Positions 1 to 11,110 are shown, counted from the stretch's first letter. The stretch is 64,000 bases of DNA from Gammaproteobacteria bacterium (GCA_028824555.1 JAPPDJ010000077.1:1-64000); one strand, 5' to 3'. Program-made: numbers and translations. Notes: a model not told the origin generated them from the sequence alone.

Positions 1-438
1 CTGCGACTGCAATGCCGCGATGGCGGTGAGCGAGCCGAACAGGGCATAGCCGTCGTCCGCCCCGCCGCGACCATAGAGACGGCCGTCCCGGATCACCGGT
101 TTCCATGGCGAGAGCCCCTCTCGCCAGCCGGTGAACTCGGGTTGCTTGTCGTAGTGGCCATAGAGCAGCGCGTTGCCGGCGCCTGTGCCTTCGACGACGC
201 AGAGAAGAAGCGGCGTGCGTCCGGGCAACGTGACGATTCGATGCGTGAGCCCACGCGCGCCGGATGCCGCGGCCCAGCGCTCTAGCTGCTCGGCGGCCTC
301 GCGTAGATACCCATGCCGCTCCCAGTCGGGATCGAAATGCGGCGACTTGCACGGCACTTCGATGTAGTCGCAGAGCGTGGGGACGATGCTGTCATCCCAC
401 ACCTCGTCCACGAACGTCGTGAGTCGCTTGCTATCCAC
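1..438 (-). CDS. M20-family metallopeptidase, N-terminal part (runs off left edge)
   Basis: This is the first 146 residues of a gene that continues beyond base 1. The segment GHYDKQPE followed by GRGGADDGYA is the typical metal-binding N-terminal part of M20 zinc peptidases (ArgE/DapE/carboxypeptidase G2 and dipeptidase group): the His and Asp of GHYD and the Asp of GADD are expected metal ligands. I chose the GTG start at 438 because GGAGGG lies a few bases upstream and the frame is open to the edge. Such enzymes hydrolyse N-acyl amino acids or dipeptides; the exact substrate cannot be told. It follows the TonB receptor gene by 42 bases on the same strand and may be cotranscribed with it. 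Confidence 0.85.
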   Translation of the reverse strand, partial: MDSKRLTTFVDEVWDDSIVPTLCDYIEVPCKSPHFDPDWERHGYLREAAEQLERWAAASGARGLTHRIVTLPGRTPLLLCVVEGTGAGNALLYGHYDKQPEFTGWREGLSPWKPVIRDGRLYGRGGADDGYALFGSLTAIAALQSQ

Positions 439-480
439 TCGCACCCTCCTGCGGGAACTCTCGCACCATCAGGCTCCGCG

Positions 481-2370
481 TCAGCCCGAGAACTCGACCC
501 GCAGCAGCGCCGTGCGGCCGGGGCTCCTGTAGCCATACACCGTCGCGTAGTCTGCGTCCGTCAGGTTGTCCACCGTCAGGCGCGTCGTCCAGCGCGGGGT
601 GAGGGCCCAGGCAAGGCTCGCCCGAACCAAGCGAAACGAACCGAGCCGCACGGTGGTTGCGGGCCAGGTAGAGAAGTCGCGGTCAAGCTGCGCGCCGTTG
701 TGCAGGATGGACAGATGCGAGGTCAATCCCCCGCCCAGCCTCGCATCCAGCGCAACGCCCGCCAAGAGCCGAGGACGCCGGACTTCCCGCTCACCCTCCT
801 CGGTGGCGTCAACCCAAGCGACGTTGCCTCGCAAACGCATCGCTCCGAATTCGGCATCGGCGGTCAGCTCGGCACCGGTGCGCCGACTCTCGCCATCGAT
901 GTTGCGGGCGGTGAAGCCACCGACATCCGGCGCAAAGGCAAAGCCGTCGATCTCGTCTTCGAGCACGGCGTGGAATGCAAGCGCGTTGACCCGCAGCGCC
1001 CGCCGGCGGTGCTCCATGCCCACTTCCAGGGCCCGCGATCGCTCGGGCGTCAGGTTCGGGTTGCCAACGAAGGTCCCTGGGAAATAGCCGAAGCGCTCGA
1101 TGAACGTCGGATTCTTGATCCCTTCCGCAACATTGGCGAAGACCCGACCACCGAACGCCGGGGCGGTCGCGCCGACGCGCAACGTCGTGGCGTCATCGAA
1201 CTCGCCGTTGCTGTCGTGCCGCGCTGAGGCGGTGATGGCACCGGCACCCAAGTCGGCCTGGTACTCGCCAGCTACGCTCCATGCGGTGAACGTGCGGCTC
1301 TGGTTTGGGTCCCCGAACGCCGAAGCTTCGCCGACCTGCCGGAACCTCTCCCGCTCGACCTCCAGCGCCGCGCTGGCCCGATGTCCGGGCGCCAGCCGCA
1401 GCACAGACGCCAGCGCCGCGCCCTGGCGGGCACCATGCGTGGCGTTGGTGAACGCGCCGTCGGCGGAGTGGTCTACGTCGCTCTCGCTGTGGAACACCGA
1501 CAGGCTCGGCAAGATGCGGCCCCGGCCTTGCCAGCGCGTCTCCCAGCCGACCAGAACCGCATCCGTTGCAGTTTCGCGGTCGCCGTCCACCGGGACATAG
1601 TCCGGGAACGGTGCGGGATCGAACTGCACATCCGCGCCGGTGTGCCGTGCCAGCACCTTGTGTTGCCAGCGCCCGGCAACCGTCGTCGCCACGGCATGTA
1701 CGGTGTCGTTGCGAAAGCCGTCGGTCTCGCCGCCGAGCCTCGATACGTTGTCGCCATCGCTCTCCACATGCCCCGCGGCCAACCGCGCCCGCACCCGTTC
1801 GCCCACGTGGGCAAGGTCGATGTCGGCATCAAGCGTTGCCGCGTCGCCATAGCCGAGCGACACCCACCGGCCGCTCTGCTCCGGCAGCGTGTCCAGGTTG
1901 ATCACTCCAGCAGTGGCGTCGCTGCCCCAGACCGTGCTTTGCGGCCCGGACAAGAGCTCCACACGGGAAACCCCGGCAAGGTCCAGCGTGCCGAAATCAA
2001 AGGCAGAGCCGATGCCCGGATCGTTCACCGGGAAGCCGTCCACGCTGACGAGCAAATGGTTCGCCTCGGCGCCCCGCACTCGCGCCTGGGTTAGCGAGCC
2101 CCGCCCACCGCTAGGCGACAGCGCGAGACCCGGCATTTCGCGCAGGAGATCCGTGCCATGGTGCGTTGCGGCTGCGCGAATGGCGTCTTCCTCAATGCTG
2201 ACGATGCGCTGATCCACGACGCCGATGCGGCTCGCCGTGACGCTTATCCGCTCGGCTGTCGCCGGCGGCTCCATCTCGGCATCGTCCGTCGTTTCGGCCG
2301 TTGCCGCCAAGCCGTGTGGCGTCGCCAGCAGCGCCGCCGCAACCACCACGAGGATTTCCTTCTCGTTCAA
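481..2370 (-). CDS. TonB-dependent outer-membrane receptor, BtuB-like
   Basis: The 629-residue protein starts with a hydrophobic signal peptide (about residues 5-24). A plug domain follows (about 40-150) containing DLLREMPGL and RVELLSGPQSTVWGSDATAGVINL, a typical plug stretch, and then a long beta-barrel with the usual receptor signature near NPNLTPERSRALEVG and a C-terminal barrel strand. The length and plug resemble the cobalamin receptor BtuB (about 614 residues), but the ligand is inferred only from overall resemblance; a siderophore or other ligand is possible. The start codon overlaps the cysS stop in an ATGA, so translation is probably coupled to cysS, an unusual partner for an outer-membrane receptor. 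I see no cobalamin riboswitch directly upstream. Confidence 0.85.
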   Translation of the reverse strand: MNEKEILVVVAAALLATPHGLAATAETTDDAEMEPPATAERISVTASRIGVVDQRIVSIEEDAIRAAATHHGTDLLREMPGLALSPSGGRGSLTQARVRGAEANHLLVSVDGFPVNDPGIGSAFDFGTLDLAGVSRVELLSGPQSTVWGSDATAGVINLDTLPEQSGRWVSLGYGDAATLDADIDLAHVGERVRARLAAGHVESDGDNVSRLGGETDGFRNDTVHAVATTVAGRWQHKVLARHTGADVQFDPAPFPDYVPVDGDRETATDAVLVGWETRWQGRGRILPSLSVFHSESDVDHSADGAFTNATHGARQGAALASVLRLAPGHRASAALEVERERFRQVGEASAFGDPNQSRTFTAWSVAGEYQADLGAGAITASARHDSNGEFDDATTLRVGATAPAFGGRVFANVAEGIKNPTFIERFGYFPGTFVGNPNLTPERSRALEVGMEHRRRALRVNALAFHAVLEDEIDGFAFAPDVGGFTARNIDGESRRTGAELTADAEFGAMRLRGNVAWVDATEEGEREVRRPRLLAGVALDARLGGGLTSHLSILHNGAQLDRDFSTWPATTVRLGSFRLVRASLAWALTPRWTTRLTVDNLTDADYATVYGYRSPGRTALLRVEFSG

Positions 2371-3797
2371 TCTGGATTACTCCCACTTGACTGTGTGCTG
2401 GCCACGGCACGCCAGCGCGTGCCCGACCGGGTGTCTTCGAGTTCAATGCCCTCTGCCGCCAGTTCATCGCGGATGGTGTCCGCACGGGCGAAGTCGCGAT
2501 CGGCTCGGGCTTGCCGGCGTTCCTGGATGCGCCGTTCGATCTCGGCCTCGTCCATGCCGGCACCGGCGCGAAAATACTCCCGCGCCGGCGTGGTGAGGAG
2601 CCCGAGCATCCAGCCACCGGCAAGGAGCTGGCGCCGCAGCCTGCGAGCTTCCTCGGCGGAACTCGCTCGATGCACGTCCGCTGCCAGCGCATGCATGGCC
2701 GCCAAGGCACGCGGCGTGTTCAGGTCGTCGCAGAGGGCCTGGGCCACCGTCTCTGGCATCTCGTCCAAGGCCGCATCGGCAAAGTCGCTCGCGGTCATGC
2801 TGGCGTTTTGTCCCTCGTCGCCGTCGCGCAAGGCGCCATAGAGCGTGTCGAGACTGGAGCGGGCCTGCACCAGCAATCGATCCTCCCACTGCAAGGTCTG
2901 CCGATAGTGGCCGAGCAGCAGCGCATAACGCAGCACTTCGCCCGGATGCTTCCCGAGCAGGGCGCGGATGGTGACGACGTTGCCGAGGCTCTTGGACATC
3001 TTGGTGCCGCCGAAACTCAGCATGCCGTTGTGCAGCCAATAGCGCACGAACTCCACGCCGTGGGCACAGGTGCTTTGCGCCCGCTCGTTCTCGTGGTGGG
3101 GGAAAGTGAGGTCGGTGCCGCCAGCGTGGATGTCGATGGTGCGCCCGAGATGCTGGCGGATCATCGCCGAGCATTCGATGTGCCAGCCCGGTCGCCCGCG
3201 CCCCCAAGGGCTCTCCCAGCCAGGCAGTTCCGGCGTGGAGGGCTTCCACAGCACGAAGTCCTTGGGGTCGCGCTTGTACGGCGCCACTTCCACGCGGGCA
3301 CCGTCGATCATGTCCTCGAGGCTCCGGTGCGAAAGCGAACCGTAGTTTGGATCGGAAGGGACGTGGAACAACACATGGCTGCTTGCCTCGTAGGCGTGGC
3401 CGGCATCGATCAACTCCCGGATCATCGCCACGATCTCGCCGATGTGTTCGGTGGCGCGAGGCTCCACATCCGGGTCCAGCACGCCGAGCGCCCGCACATC
3501 CTCCCGATAGGCGTCGGCATACCGATCCGCAAGTTCGGCGATGGACTCGCCGGAGGCAAGCGCGGCGGCGTTGATCTTGTCGTCGACGTCCGTGATGTTG
3601 CGCACGAAGCGGACGCCGCCGTACTTCAGTCGCAACAGCCGCGCCAGCACATCGAAGCAGACCGCCGGCACGGCGTTGCCGATGTGGACGAGGTTGTAAA
3701 CGGTGGGACCGCAGAGATAGACCGTTACCCGATCCGGGTCCCCGGGCTCGAACCGTTGACGACGGCCGGTGCGGGTGTTGTGCAGGTGAATGTCCAT
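2367..3797 (-). CDS. cysS: cysteinyl-tRNA synthetase
   Basis: Class I aminoacyl-tRNA synthetase that charges tRNA-Cys with cysteine in the cytoplasm. The N-terminal LCGPTVYNLVHIGNA holds the first zinc-ligand Cys and the HIGH-like box (HIGN). GWHIECSAM and FPHHENERAQS give the remaining zinc ligands (Cys, His, Glu), and GGTKMSKSLGN is the KMSKS loop. Length is 476 residues against 461 in E. coli. I chose the ATG at 3797, matching the family N-terminus (MDIHLHNT); the frame is open 26 codons further upstream without family similarity. Its last codons overlap the TonB receptor start. A tRNA-Cys gene lies elsewhere in the window, at 34.7 kb. Confidence 0.96.
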   Translation of the reverse strand: MDIHLHNTRTGRRQRFEPGDPDRVTVYLCGPTVYNLVHIGNAVPAVCFDVLARLLRLKYGGVRFVRNITDVDDKINAAALASGESIAELADRYADAYREDVRALGVLDPDVEPRATEHIGEIVAMIRELIDAGHAYEASSHVLFHVPSDPNYGSLSHRSLEDMIDGARVEVAPYKRDPKDFVLWKPSTPELPGWESPWGRGRPGWHIECSAMIRQHLGRTIDIHAGGTDLTFPHHENERAQSTCAHGVEFVRYWLHNGMLSFGGTKMSKSLGNVVTIRALLGKHPGEVLRYALLLGHYRQTLQWEDRLLVQARSSLDTLYGALRDGDEGQNASMTASDFADAALDEMPETVAQALCDDLNTPRALAAMHALAADVHRASSAEEARRLRRQLLAGGWMLGLLTTPAREYFRAGAGMDEAEIERRIQERRQARADRDFARADTIRDELAAEGIELEDTRSGTRWRAVASTQSSGSNPD

Positions 3798-4021
3798 GTT
3801 TGGCAAGGCTCTCGTAGCTATCGACGCGCGCCGCTGGTAAGCGACACGCCCCTTCGAGACTCGCGCGCCGGGCACCTAGGAAGCCCGACGCGACCGCATC
3901 GTCAACAGCTACAGCGGATGGCGGGACGGACCAACATGGCGGCGCCGATCATACACCCACAACGCGCCGCTCCAAGAACCAACGACCCGGCCGAGGGAAG
4001 GCAGCCCTGCCTCGGGCACGT

Positions 4022-5374
4022 TCAGCCGCCGAAGCGACCCGCCAGCCAGCCAAACACCGCCCGCAGGCCCATTGCCTCGCCGCCGAGCGGATGGGCAGGC
4101 CGCCGTCGCGTGTTCCAGGCCATGATGTCGAAGTGGGCCCACGGCGCGTTGCCGACGAAGCGCTGGAGATAAAGCGCGGCGGTGATTGCGCCGGCGTAGG
4201 GCGACGAGCCGGCGTTGGCGATGTCGGCCACAGTGCTGTCAAGCATGGCGAGGTAGTCCGCGTGCAGCGGCATGCGCCACACAGGGTCTTCGCGAGAGTT
4301 GCCAGCGGCAGAGATGCCGTTCGCCATGTCGTCGTCGTTGCTGAACATCGCCGGAAGTTCCGGTCCCAAGGCCGAGCGCGCCGCCCCCGTCAACGTGGCA
4401 AAGTCGATGAGCGCCTCGGGTTCGTCCTCGGCCGCAAGGGTCAGCGCGTCGCAGAGGATCAGCCGCCCCTCCGCATCGGTGTTGTCGATCTCCACCGTGG
4501 TGCCGGCGTAGGTGCGGATCACGTCGCCAGGCCGGAACGCGTTGCCGGCAATCGCATTCTCCACCGCCGGAACCAGCACCCGCAACGACACCGGCAGCCG
4601 CCGCTGCATGACGAGATGGGCAAGCCCGAGCACGTGCGCGGCACCGCCCATGTCCTTTTTCATCAGGCGCATGCCCGATGCACTCTTGATGTCGAGGCCG
4701 CCGCTGTCGAAGCAGACCCCCTTGCCCACCAGCGTCACCTCCGGATGCTCGGCATCGCCCCAACGAATGTCGATGAGCCGCGGCGGCGAGGCGCTGGCGC
4801 GGCCCACCGTGTGGATGGTGTTGAAACCTCGCCGCAGCAACTCGTCCCCCACAGTCACCTCAATGCTCGCCTCGTGCCGCTCTGCGAGGCGACGAGCCGC
4901 ATCCTCCAAATGGTGCGGCAGCATGTCCGAAGTCGGTGTGTTGACGAGGTTGCGACAGAGATTCACCGCCTCGAGCTCGTCGAGTACGGCTGCGTTCTCG
5001 GGCGGAATCAGCAGCGTCGCCGGCGCCCGCGCGGGTTTGCGGTACTCCGTGAACTGATAGCCACCGAGACCCCAGCCGAGCGCCAGCAACTCGGGCTCCG
5101 TCGCGCCTTCGAGGCGGTAGTCGCCCGCCGGCAACCGCATTGCGAGGTGGCCGAGGCTGGCGATGCTCTCCCCCTCGCCCAATCCAGCAAGAACCCGATC
5201 CGGCGCACCGTCGCCGCCCGGAAGGAAAACAAACGCGTTGGCGCCGGCGGCAAAGCCGAACCGGTCCAGCCACGCATGCTCCACCGCAGAAGCCCGGCCG
5301 CGCCACTCGGCGAGGTCCCCCGCAGTCACCACCTCCACCGCCGTCGCCGGCCGGCCGTCGTCAACAATCAGCAT
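4022..5374 (-). CDS. leucyl aminopeptidase, peptidase family M17
   Basis: Cytoplasmic two-metal aminopeptidase that removes N-terminal residues from peptides. The family signature NTDAEGRLILCDAL is present, as is VGKGVCFDSGGLDIK with the metal-ligand Lys and Asp; KKDMGGAA supplies another Asp, and the Asp and Glu of NTDAEGR complete the site. The N-terminal alpha/beta domain is short, as in the PepB-like or simplified M17 branch. I chose the ATG at 5374 (MLIVDDGRP), giving 450 residues; an in-frame TTG at 5422 would add 16 residues. It lies 224 bases upstream of cysS on the same strand. A CCGA...TCGG hairpin just downstream, around 3990-4015, may mark its 3' end, but no T-run follows. Confidence 0.93.
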   Translation of the reverse strand: MLIVDDGRPATAVEVVTAGDLAEWRGRASAVEHAWLDRFGFAAGANAFVFLPGGDGAPDRVLAGLGEGESIASLGHLAMRLPAGDYRLEGATEPELLALGWGLGGYQFTEYRKPARAPATLLIPPENAAVLDELEAVNLCRNLVNTPTSDMLPHHLEDAARRLAERHEASIEVTVGDELLRRGFNTIHTVGRASASPPRLIDIRWGDAEHPEVTLVGKGVCFDSGGLDIKSASGMRLMKKDMGGAAHVLGLAHLVMQRRLPVSLRVLVPAVENAIAGNAFRPGDVIRTYAGTTVEIDNTDAEGRLILCDALTLAAEDEPEALIDFATLTGAARSALGPELPAMFSNDDDMANGISAAGNSREDPVWRMPLHADYLAMLDSTVADIANAGSSPYAGAITAALYLQRFVGNAPWAHFDIMAWNTRRRPAHPLGGEAMGLRAVFGWLAGRFGG

Positions 5375-5448
5375 GGAAGCAAAGTATAGGCTGCACGCAA
5401 GCAACCGTTGGCTACGCCGCAAACCTGCGCAACGACCTCAAGACACGA

Positions 5449-7005
5449 CTATTCCGAACCAGCCAACGAGACGCACCGGGCAACGAATGCCGCGAACGGC
5501 GCAATGTCCTGCTCCACGCTCGCCGCCTCCAACGCGGCCATGTATTCGTTCCGATCATCCACACGGATCGTGGTCCACGGATAGCCGCCAGACGCCAGCA
5601 TGATATTCATCAAGAACCTCCCAATGCGCCCGTTGCCGTCGGCGAAGGGGTGGATGTAGCCAAGCATCCAATGTCCCGCCACGGCGCGCACAGCGGGCGC
5701 TTCCTCCTGCTCCAGCAGATCGAGCAAGGTCTCCATGCAATCGGGGACAATTTCTGCACGCGGCGGCACATGCCGCGAGCCGCGCAGGAGCACCGGCTGG
5801 TTGCGGTAGCCGGCGAGAGCGAACGTCTCGTGCAAGCCAGCCTCCAACGAAGGTCGGAACAGCTCCGAGTGCCAGCGGCCGTGGGTGACGCGGAACACGG
5901 CTCCCGGATCAGCCCCGCCCAAAACCTCCTCCAAGGACTCTTGCACCGACTGAAACGCCTGCCAGTAGCCTCGTGCTGCCAACGCATCGCGCTGACGTCG
6001 GTCCATCGCATCCGTGCCTGGATCCCAAGCACCCGCGCGCACCCGTTCGATGAGTTCCGGCGAGACTTGGTAGCCTTCGATGGACAAGGAGTGATAGGCA
6101 TCGTCCAGGTAGGCAGCGCTGACGCGTTCGAGATAGCGCTGCCGTGTCGCGCTAGCTGGCAGCCCCTGCGGTGGCGGCAAGGCTGCAAGAATCGGCTCGC
6201 GCATTCGCGCCCAGAGGGCCTGCAAGCGATGCGCGATCGGCGGCGCGGAATGGCGCAGGACGTGCGCCATCTGACTTTCACGCGTCGTATTCTCCGGGAC
6301 GAACGGATCCACCTCGCGGAACGCGTCGTAGCCAGCCTGCCGCATCGCACGACCAATCTCGTCCGCGAAACCTCCCCGACCAACGTGCCGGAATGCACCC
6401 GCCAAGCGACCGGCAACGGTCGAGTGGTTGCCTGCCAACAGCCGCTGCACGATGCCCGTGACCTGCACAACTCCAGCGAGCGCCGTTCGCGCCTCAATAG
6501 GACAGTCGCGAAAGAACCTGGGCGGTACCCGCAGCAGGGCGGCTTCCGTTGTGTAGGTGCGCAATCCCTCGCGCTCGAAGATGTCCGCAAGCGGCAAGTG
6601 CGGCGATTTCAGGTCGAACAGCGACATGCCGAACGGCAGATCGACGTTGTTGTTGCCGCCCCGCTCCGCGTACACCACTACCTGCCGAGGCACGCTGGTG
6701 TCTTCGGCGTGGAGCCTGAGCGAGAGTTCCGGTGAAATGTGCCAGCGGTCTCCGAACCGGTGTGCGCAGTACCGCGCGCAGAACTCCCAAAACGAGGCGT
6801 ACCAAGCAGTGGTGTCGTGGGGCAACGCTTCGGGACTCGACAAGATCAACCAGCCCTTGATGACCCGGCGCAGATAGCCACCTCGAAGTAGCCGCTCGCG
6901 ATGGTCACGATGGAACTCTCGGGCAAGGAAGATATGCCGCCCCTCCCCTTGCCGGTCAGCTAGCACCTGTAACGCAACGGCCAGCTTTTCGTTGGGCGTA
7001 GCCAT
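5449..7005 (-). CDS. Fic-domain protein with N-terminal AbiEi-like domain
   Basis: Predicted Fic enzyme (AMP or related nucleotide transfer to a protein target), 518 residues. The catalytic motif HPFADGNGRIGR is intact at residues 452-463. SLSIEG at 306-311 matches the inhibitory-helix motif [S/T]xxxE[G/N] upstream of the Fic core, the class II autoinhibited layout. Residues 1 to about 140 resemble the winged-helix and C-terminal part of AbiEi-type antitoxins, suggesting DNA binding. I chose the ATG at 7005 because GAGGA lies 4 bases upstream; the frame extends 32 codons further, but that extension runs across the repeats described separately. It could be a self-contained toxin-antitoxin-like unit. 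Family assignment is firm; the target and the DNA-binding role are inferred. Confidence 0.88.
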   Translation of the reverse strand: MATPNEKLAVALQVLADRQGEGRHIFLAREFHRDHRERLLRGGYLRRVIKGWLILSSPEALPHDTTAWYASFWEFCARYCAHRFGDRWHISPELSLRLHAEDTSVPRQVVVYAERGGNNNVDLPFGMSLFDLKSPHLPLADIFEREGLRTYTTEAALLRVPPRFFRDCPIEARTALAGVVQVTGIVQRLLAGNHSTVAGRLAGAFRHVGRGGFADEIGRAMRQAGYDAFREVDPFVPENTTRESQMAHVLRHSAPPIAHRLQALWARMREPILAALPPPQGLPASATRQRYLERVSAAYLDDAYHSLSIEGYQVSPELIERVRAGAWDPGTDAMDRRQRDALAARGYWQAFQSVQESLEEVLGGADPGAVFRVTHGRWHSELFRPSLEAGLHETFALAGYRNQPVLLRGSRHVPPRAEIVPDCMETLLDLLEQEEAPAVRAVAGHWMLGYIHPFADGNGRIGRFLMNIMLASGGYPWTTIRVDDRNEYMAALEAASVEQDIAPFAAFVARCVSLAGSE

Positions 7006-7033
7006 CGCGTCCTCGAGGCAGTCCGTGTGGCTT

Positions 7034-7071
7034 GCAAGTATATCTTGGTGCGCCATCGCAAGTATATTTTG
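7034..7071 (-). promoter_or_regulatory. two 14-bp direct repeats upstream of the Fic gene (candidate operator)
   Basis: Plus-strand GCAAGTATATCTTG (7034-7047) and GCAAGTATATTTTG (7058-7071) differ at one base and start 24 bases apart, about two helical turns plus a few bases. They are strikingly AT-rich in a GC-rich window and lie 29-66 bases upstream of the chosen ATG, where a promoter would sit. The second copy also has GCAA/TTGC ends. Because the Fic protein carries an AbiEi-like N-terminus, autoregulation through these repeats is a reasonable inference. Confidence 0.6.
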
Positions 7072-7095
7072 CAATGCCCCGGATCCGAAGGCTTC

Positions 7096-7119
7096 CGCCA
7101 CCGCTTCCCGGCGGTGGCG
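7096..7119 (-). terminator. 9-bp GC-rich hairpin downstream of sucD
   Basis: The arms CGCCACCGC and GCGGTGGCG are perfectly complementary with a 6-base loop, starting 19 bases after the sucD stop on the minus strand. No T-run follows, so it is either a weak intrinsic terminator or an mRNA 3'-end stabiliser. It separates the suc genes from the Fic gene. Confidence 0.45.
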
Positions 7120-7137
7120 TGCCCGACATCGATGCGG

Positions 7138-8013
7138 TTAGCCCCAACCCGTGATTTCCGCCAACCCATCGCCGATTTCGGCGAGGCTCTTCACCGTCTT
7201 TACGCCGGCGGATTCCAAGGCTTCGAACTTCTCGTCTGCGGTGCCCTTGCCGCCGGCGATGATGGCGCCGGCGTGGCCCATGCGCTTGCCTGGGGGAGCG
7301 GTGACGCCGGCGATGTAGCCGACCACAGGCTTGGTGACGTTGGCGGCGATGAACTCGGCCGCTTCCTCTTCCGCGGTGCCGCCGATTTCGCCGACCATGA
7401 CGATGGCTTCGGTGGCCGGGTCGTCCTGGAAGAGGCCCAGGATGTCGTTGAAGTGGGTGCCGGGGATGGGGTCGCCGCCGATGCCGACGCAGCTTGACTG
7501 GCCGTAGCCCTTGTCGGTCGTTTGCTTGACTGCTTCGTACGTCAGGGTGCCAGAGCGAGACACCACCCCTACTTTGCCCGGAAGGTGGATGTCGCCCGGC
7601 ATGATGCCGATCTTGCATTCCCCTGGGGTGATGACGCCCGGACAGTTGGGGCCGATCAGGCGGCCGCCGGTGGCGTCGAGACGTTCCTTGATGACGAGCA
7701 TGTCGAGGGTGGGGATGCCCTCGGTGATGCAGACGATGAGCTCGAGGCCGGCGTCCATCGCCTCCAGGATCGAGTCCTTGCAGAAGCGTGCGGGCACGTA
7801 GATGACGGTCGCGGTGGCGCCGGTCTGCTCCACGGCCTCGGCCACGGTGTCGAACACCGGACGATCGAGATGCGTCGTTCCGCCCTTGCCGGGCGTGACG
7901 CCGCCGACGAGCTGCGTGCCGTAGGCGATGGCCTGTTCGCTGTGCAGCGTCCCCTGCGAGCCCGTGAAGCCCTGGCAGATCACCCGCGTGTCGCGGTTCA
8001 CGAGAATGCTCAT
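7138..8013 (-). CDS. sucD: succinate-CoA ligase, alpha subunit
   Basis: Alpha subunit of succinyl-CoA synthetase, which converts succinyl-CoA to succinate with ATP or GTP formation in the TCA cycle. The N-terminal CoA-binding fold contains [17 protein letters not shown], and [14 protein letters not shown] carries the phosphorylated His near residue 246. Its 291 residues match the usual size. The start overlaps the sucC stop by ATGA, with GGGAGG upstream, so the two subunits are translationally coupled. It is the last gene of the sdh-suc block. Confidence 0.97.
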   Translation of the reverse strand: MSILVNRDTRVICQGFTGSQGTLHSEQAIAYGTQLVGGVTPGKGGTTHLDRPVFDTVAEAVEQTGATATVIYVPARFCKDSILEAMDAGLELIVCITEGIPTLDMLVIKERLDATGGRLIGPNCPGVITPGECKIGIMPGDIHLPGKVGVVSRSGTLTYEAVKQTTDKGYGQSSCVGIGGDPIPGTHFNDILGLFQDDPATEAIVMVGEIGGTAEEEAAEFIAANVTKPVVGYIAGVTAPPGKRMGHAGAIIAGGKGTADEKFEALESAGVKTVKSLAEIGDGLAEITGWG

Positions 8014-9179
8014 CGGTTGCCTCCCGCTGCCGCGATGGCGCGGGTGGCGGCGTCCTCGAGCGAGGAGGCAGCGGCGATGGCGAGGCCGCTTTCCTCAAGC
8101 ACGGCGAGCCCTGCGGCGGAGTTGTTGCCCTCGAAGCGCACCACCACGGGCACTTCCACGCCCACCTGCGTCACCGCCGCGACGATGCCTTCGGCAATGA
8201 CCTTGCAAGAGACGATGCCGCCGAAGATGTTGATGAGCACCGCCTTCACGTTGTCGTCCGAGAGGATGATCTTGAACGCCTCTGCCACGGCTTCCTCGGT
8301 GGCGCCACCGCCGACGTCGAGGAAGTTGGCCGGTGCGCCGCCGTGCAGCTTGACGAGGTCCATCGTCCCCATCGCTAGGCCCGCGCCGTTCACCATGCAG
8401 CCGATGTCGCCGTCGAGAGCCACATAGTTGAGGCCGAACTCGTCTGCTTGCGCCTCGCGTTCGTCTTCCTGGGAAGGATCCCTCAGCGCCCCGATGTCGC
8501 TTTGGCGAAAGAGGGCGTTGTTGTCGATGTTGATCTTGGCGTCGAGACAGTGCACGTCCCCCGCCTTGGTGACCACCAGCGGGTTCACCTCCACCAGCGA
8601 ACAGTCGCATTCGTGGAAAAGGCGCGATAGCTGCACGAAGACATTGGCGAACTGATTCACCTGGCGCCCGCTGAGACCGCGGTCGAACGCCATGGCCCGG
8701 CCCTGCCAGGCTTGCGCGCCTACTGTCGGGTCGATGGTGGCGCGCAGGATCTTCTCGGGGGTTTCGGCAGCGACCTGCTCGATCTCCACACCGCCTTCGG
8801 TGGAGGCCATCGTCACCACTCGGCGACTGCCTCGGTCCACCACCATGCCGAGATAGAGTTCGCGGTCGATGTCTGCCGCTTCCTCGACGAAGATACGACT
8901 GACGGGCTGCCCTTCGGCACCGGTCTGCACCGTGACTAGGCGACCGCCGACCCACTCGTCGGCAAAGGCGCGCACTTCGTCAACATTGCTTGCGAGGCGA
9001 ACGCCTCCCGCCTTGCCGCGCCCCCCGGCATGAACCTGCACCTTGCAAACCCACTTGTCGCCGCCAAGCTCGGCGGCCGCCGCGACGGCTTCGTCGGCGG
9101 TGTCGACGGCAATGCCCCGAGACACCGGTAGCCCATAGTCGCGGAACAAATCCTTGGATTGGTATTCGTGTAGATTCAT
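8010..9179 (-). CDS. sucC: succinate-CoA ligase, beta subunit
   Basis: Beta subunit of succinyl-CoA synthetase, 389 residues, with an N-terminal ATP-grasp domain ([12 protein letters not shown] start; [17 protein letters not shown] nucleotide-binding loop) and a C-terminal ligase domain ([33 protein letters not shown]). The start matches the family and lies 6 bases after the lpd stop; the ribosome-binding site is weak, so coupling to lpd is plausible. It forms the operon lpd-sucC-sucD. Confidence 0.97.
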   Translation of the reverse strand: MNLHEYQSKDLFRDYGLPVSRGIAVDTADEAVAAAAELGGDKWVCKVQVHAGGRGKAGGVRLASNVDEVRAFADEWVGGRLVTVQTGAEGQPVSRIFVEEAADIDRELYLGMVVDRGSRRVVTMASTEGGVEIEQVAAETPEKILRATIDPTVGAQAWQGRAMAFDRGLSGRQVNQFANVFVQLSRLFHECDCSLVEVNPLVVTKAGDVHCLDAKINIDNNALFRQSDIGALRDPSQEDEREAQADEFGLNYVALDGDIGCMVNGAGLAMGTMDLVKLHGGAPANFLDVGGGATEEAVAEAFKIILSDDNVKAVLINIFGGIVSCKVIAEGIVAAVTQVGVEVPVVVRFEGNNSAAGLAVLEESGLAIAAASSLEDAATRAIAAAGGNR

Positions 9180-9185
9180 CGTTGT

Positions 9186-10658
<1,473 letters not shown>

Positions 10659-10684
10659 CTATATCAGCGCGGGGCCGACGTTCG

Positions 10685-11110
10685 TCACGGCGAAGCGACG
10701 CCCGACAAGTGCTGCATCGCCTTGTCGAAGGTGTACACGCCACTTAGCGTGTCTCCCGCCACCGTAGCAACCGACTGCGCCTTGCCAACCACCAATGCGT
10801 CTGCAAAGCCCATCACCTCGGACCCACCATCTCCAACCGCCGCTCGGTATGCCTGCAAGGCCCGCCAAACAACCTGATCGTCCTCGAAACGGACCTTGGG
10901 CTCGCTGAAGAGACGCTCGACAACGCCAATCAGACCCTGCGCTGACAAGCCGTACTTGCGGCCCGTCAACGTCCAAACCGTCTCCGCCAGCACCACATCC
11001 GTGATCAACACGTCCTCGACACCATCGAAGAGGCGATCTACGAGCGACGCTTGCTCGGCATCGTCGTGGAGGAGGTAGCGCAGCAGAACGTTGGTGTCGA
11101 CAGCGATCAA
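10685..11110 (-). CDS. vapC: PIN-domain ribonuclease toxin, VapC type
   Basis: A 141-residue PIN-domain protein with the expected four acidic metal ligands: D5 (VDTNVLLRYLL), E43 (LAETVW), D104 (GFADALV) and D129 (TFDK). VapC toxins cut specific RNAs and are held inactive by VapB. The start overlaps the stop of the antitoxin gene by ATGA. The pair sits between sucB and lpd. Family assignment is firm; the RNA target is unknown. Confidence 0.9.
   Translation of the reverse strand: MIAVDTNVLLRYLLHDDAEQASLVDRLFDGVEDVLITDVVLAETVWTLTGRKYGLSAQGLIGVVERLFSEPKVRFEDDQVVWRALQAYRAAVGDGGSEVMGFADALVVGKAQSVATVAGDTLSGVYTFDKAMQHLSGVASP

Noticed and set aside
2370-2600. Cobalamin riboswitch upstream of the BtuB-like receptor
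   Set aside because: The upstream DNA is cysS coding sequence with no B12-box-like conserved motif.
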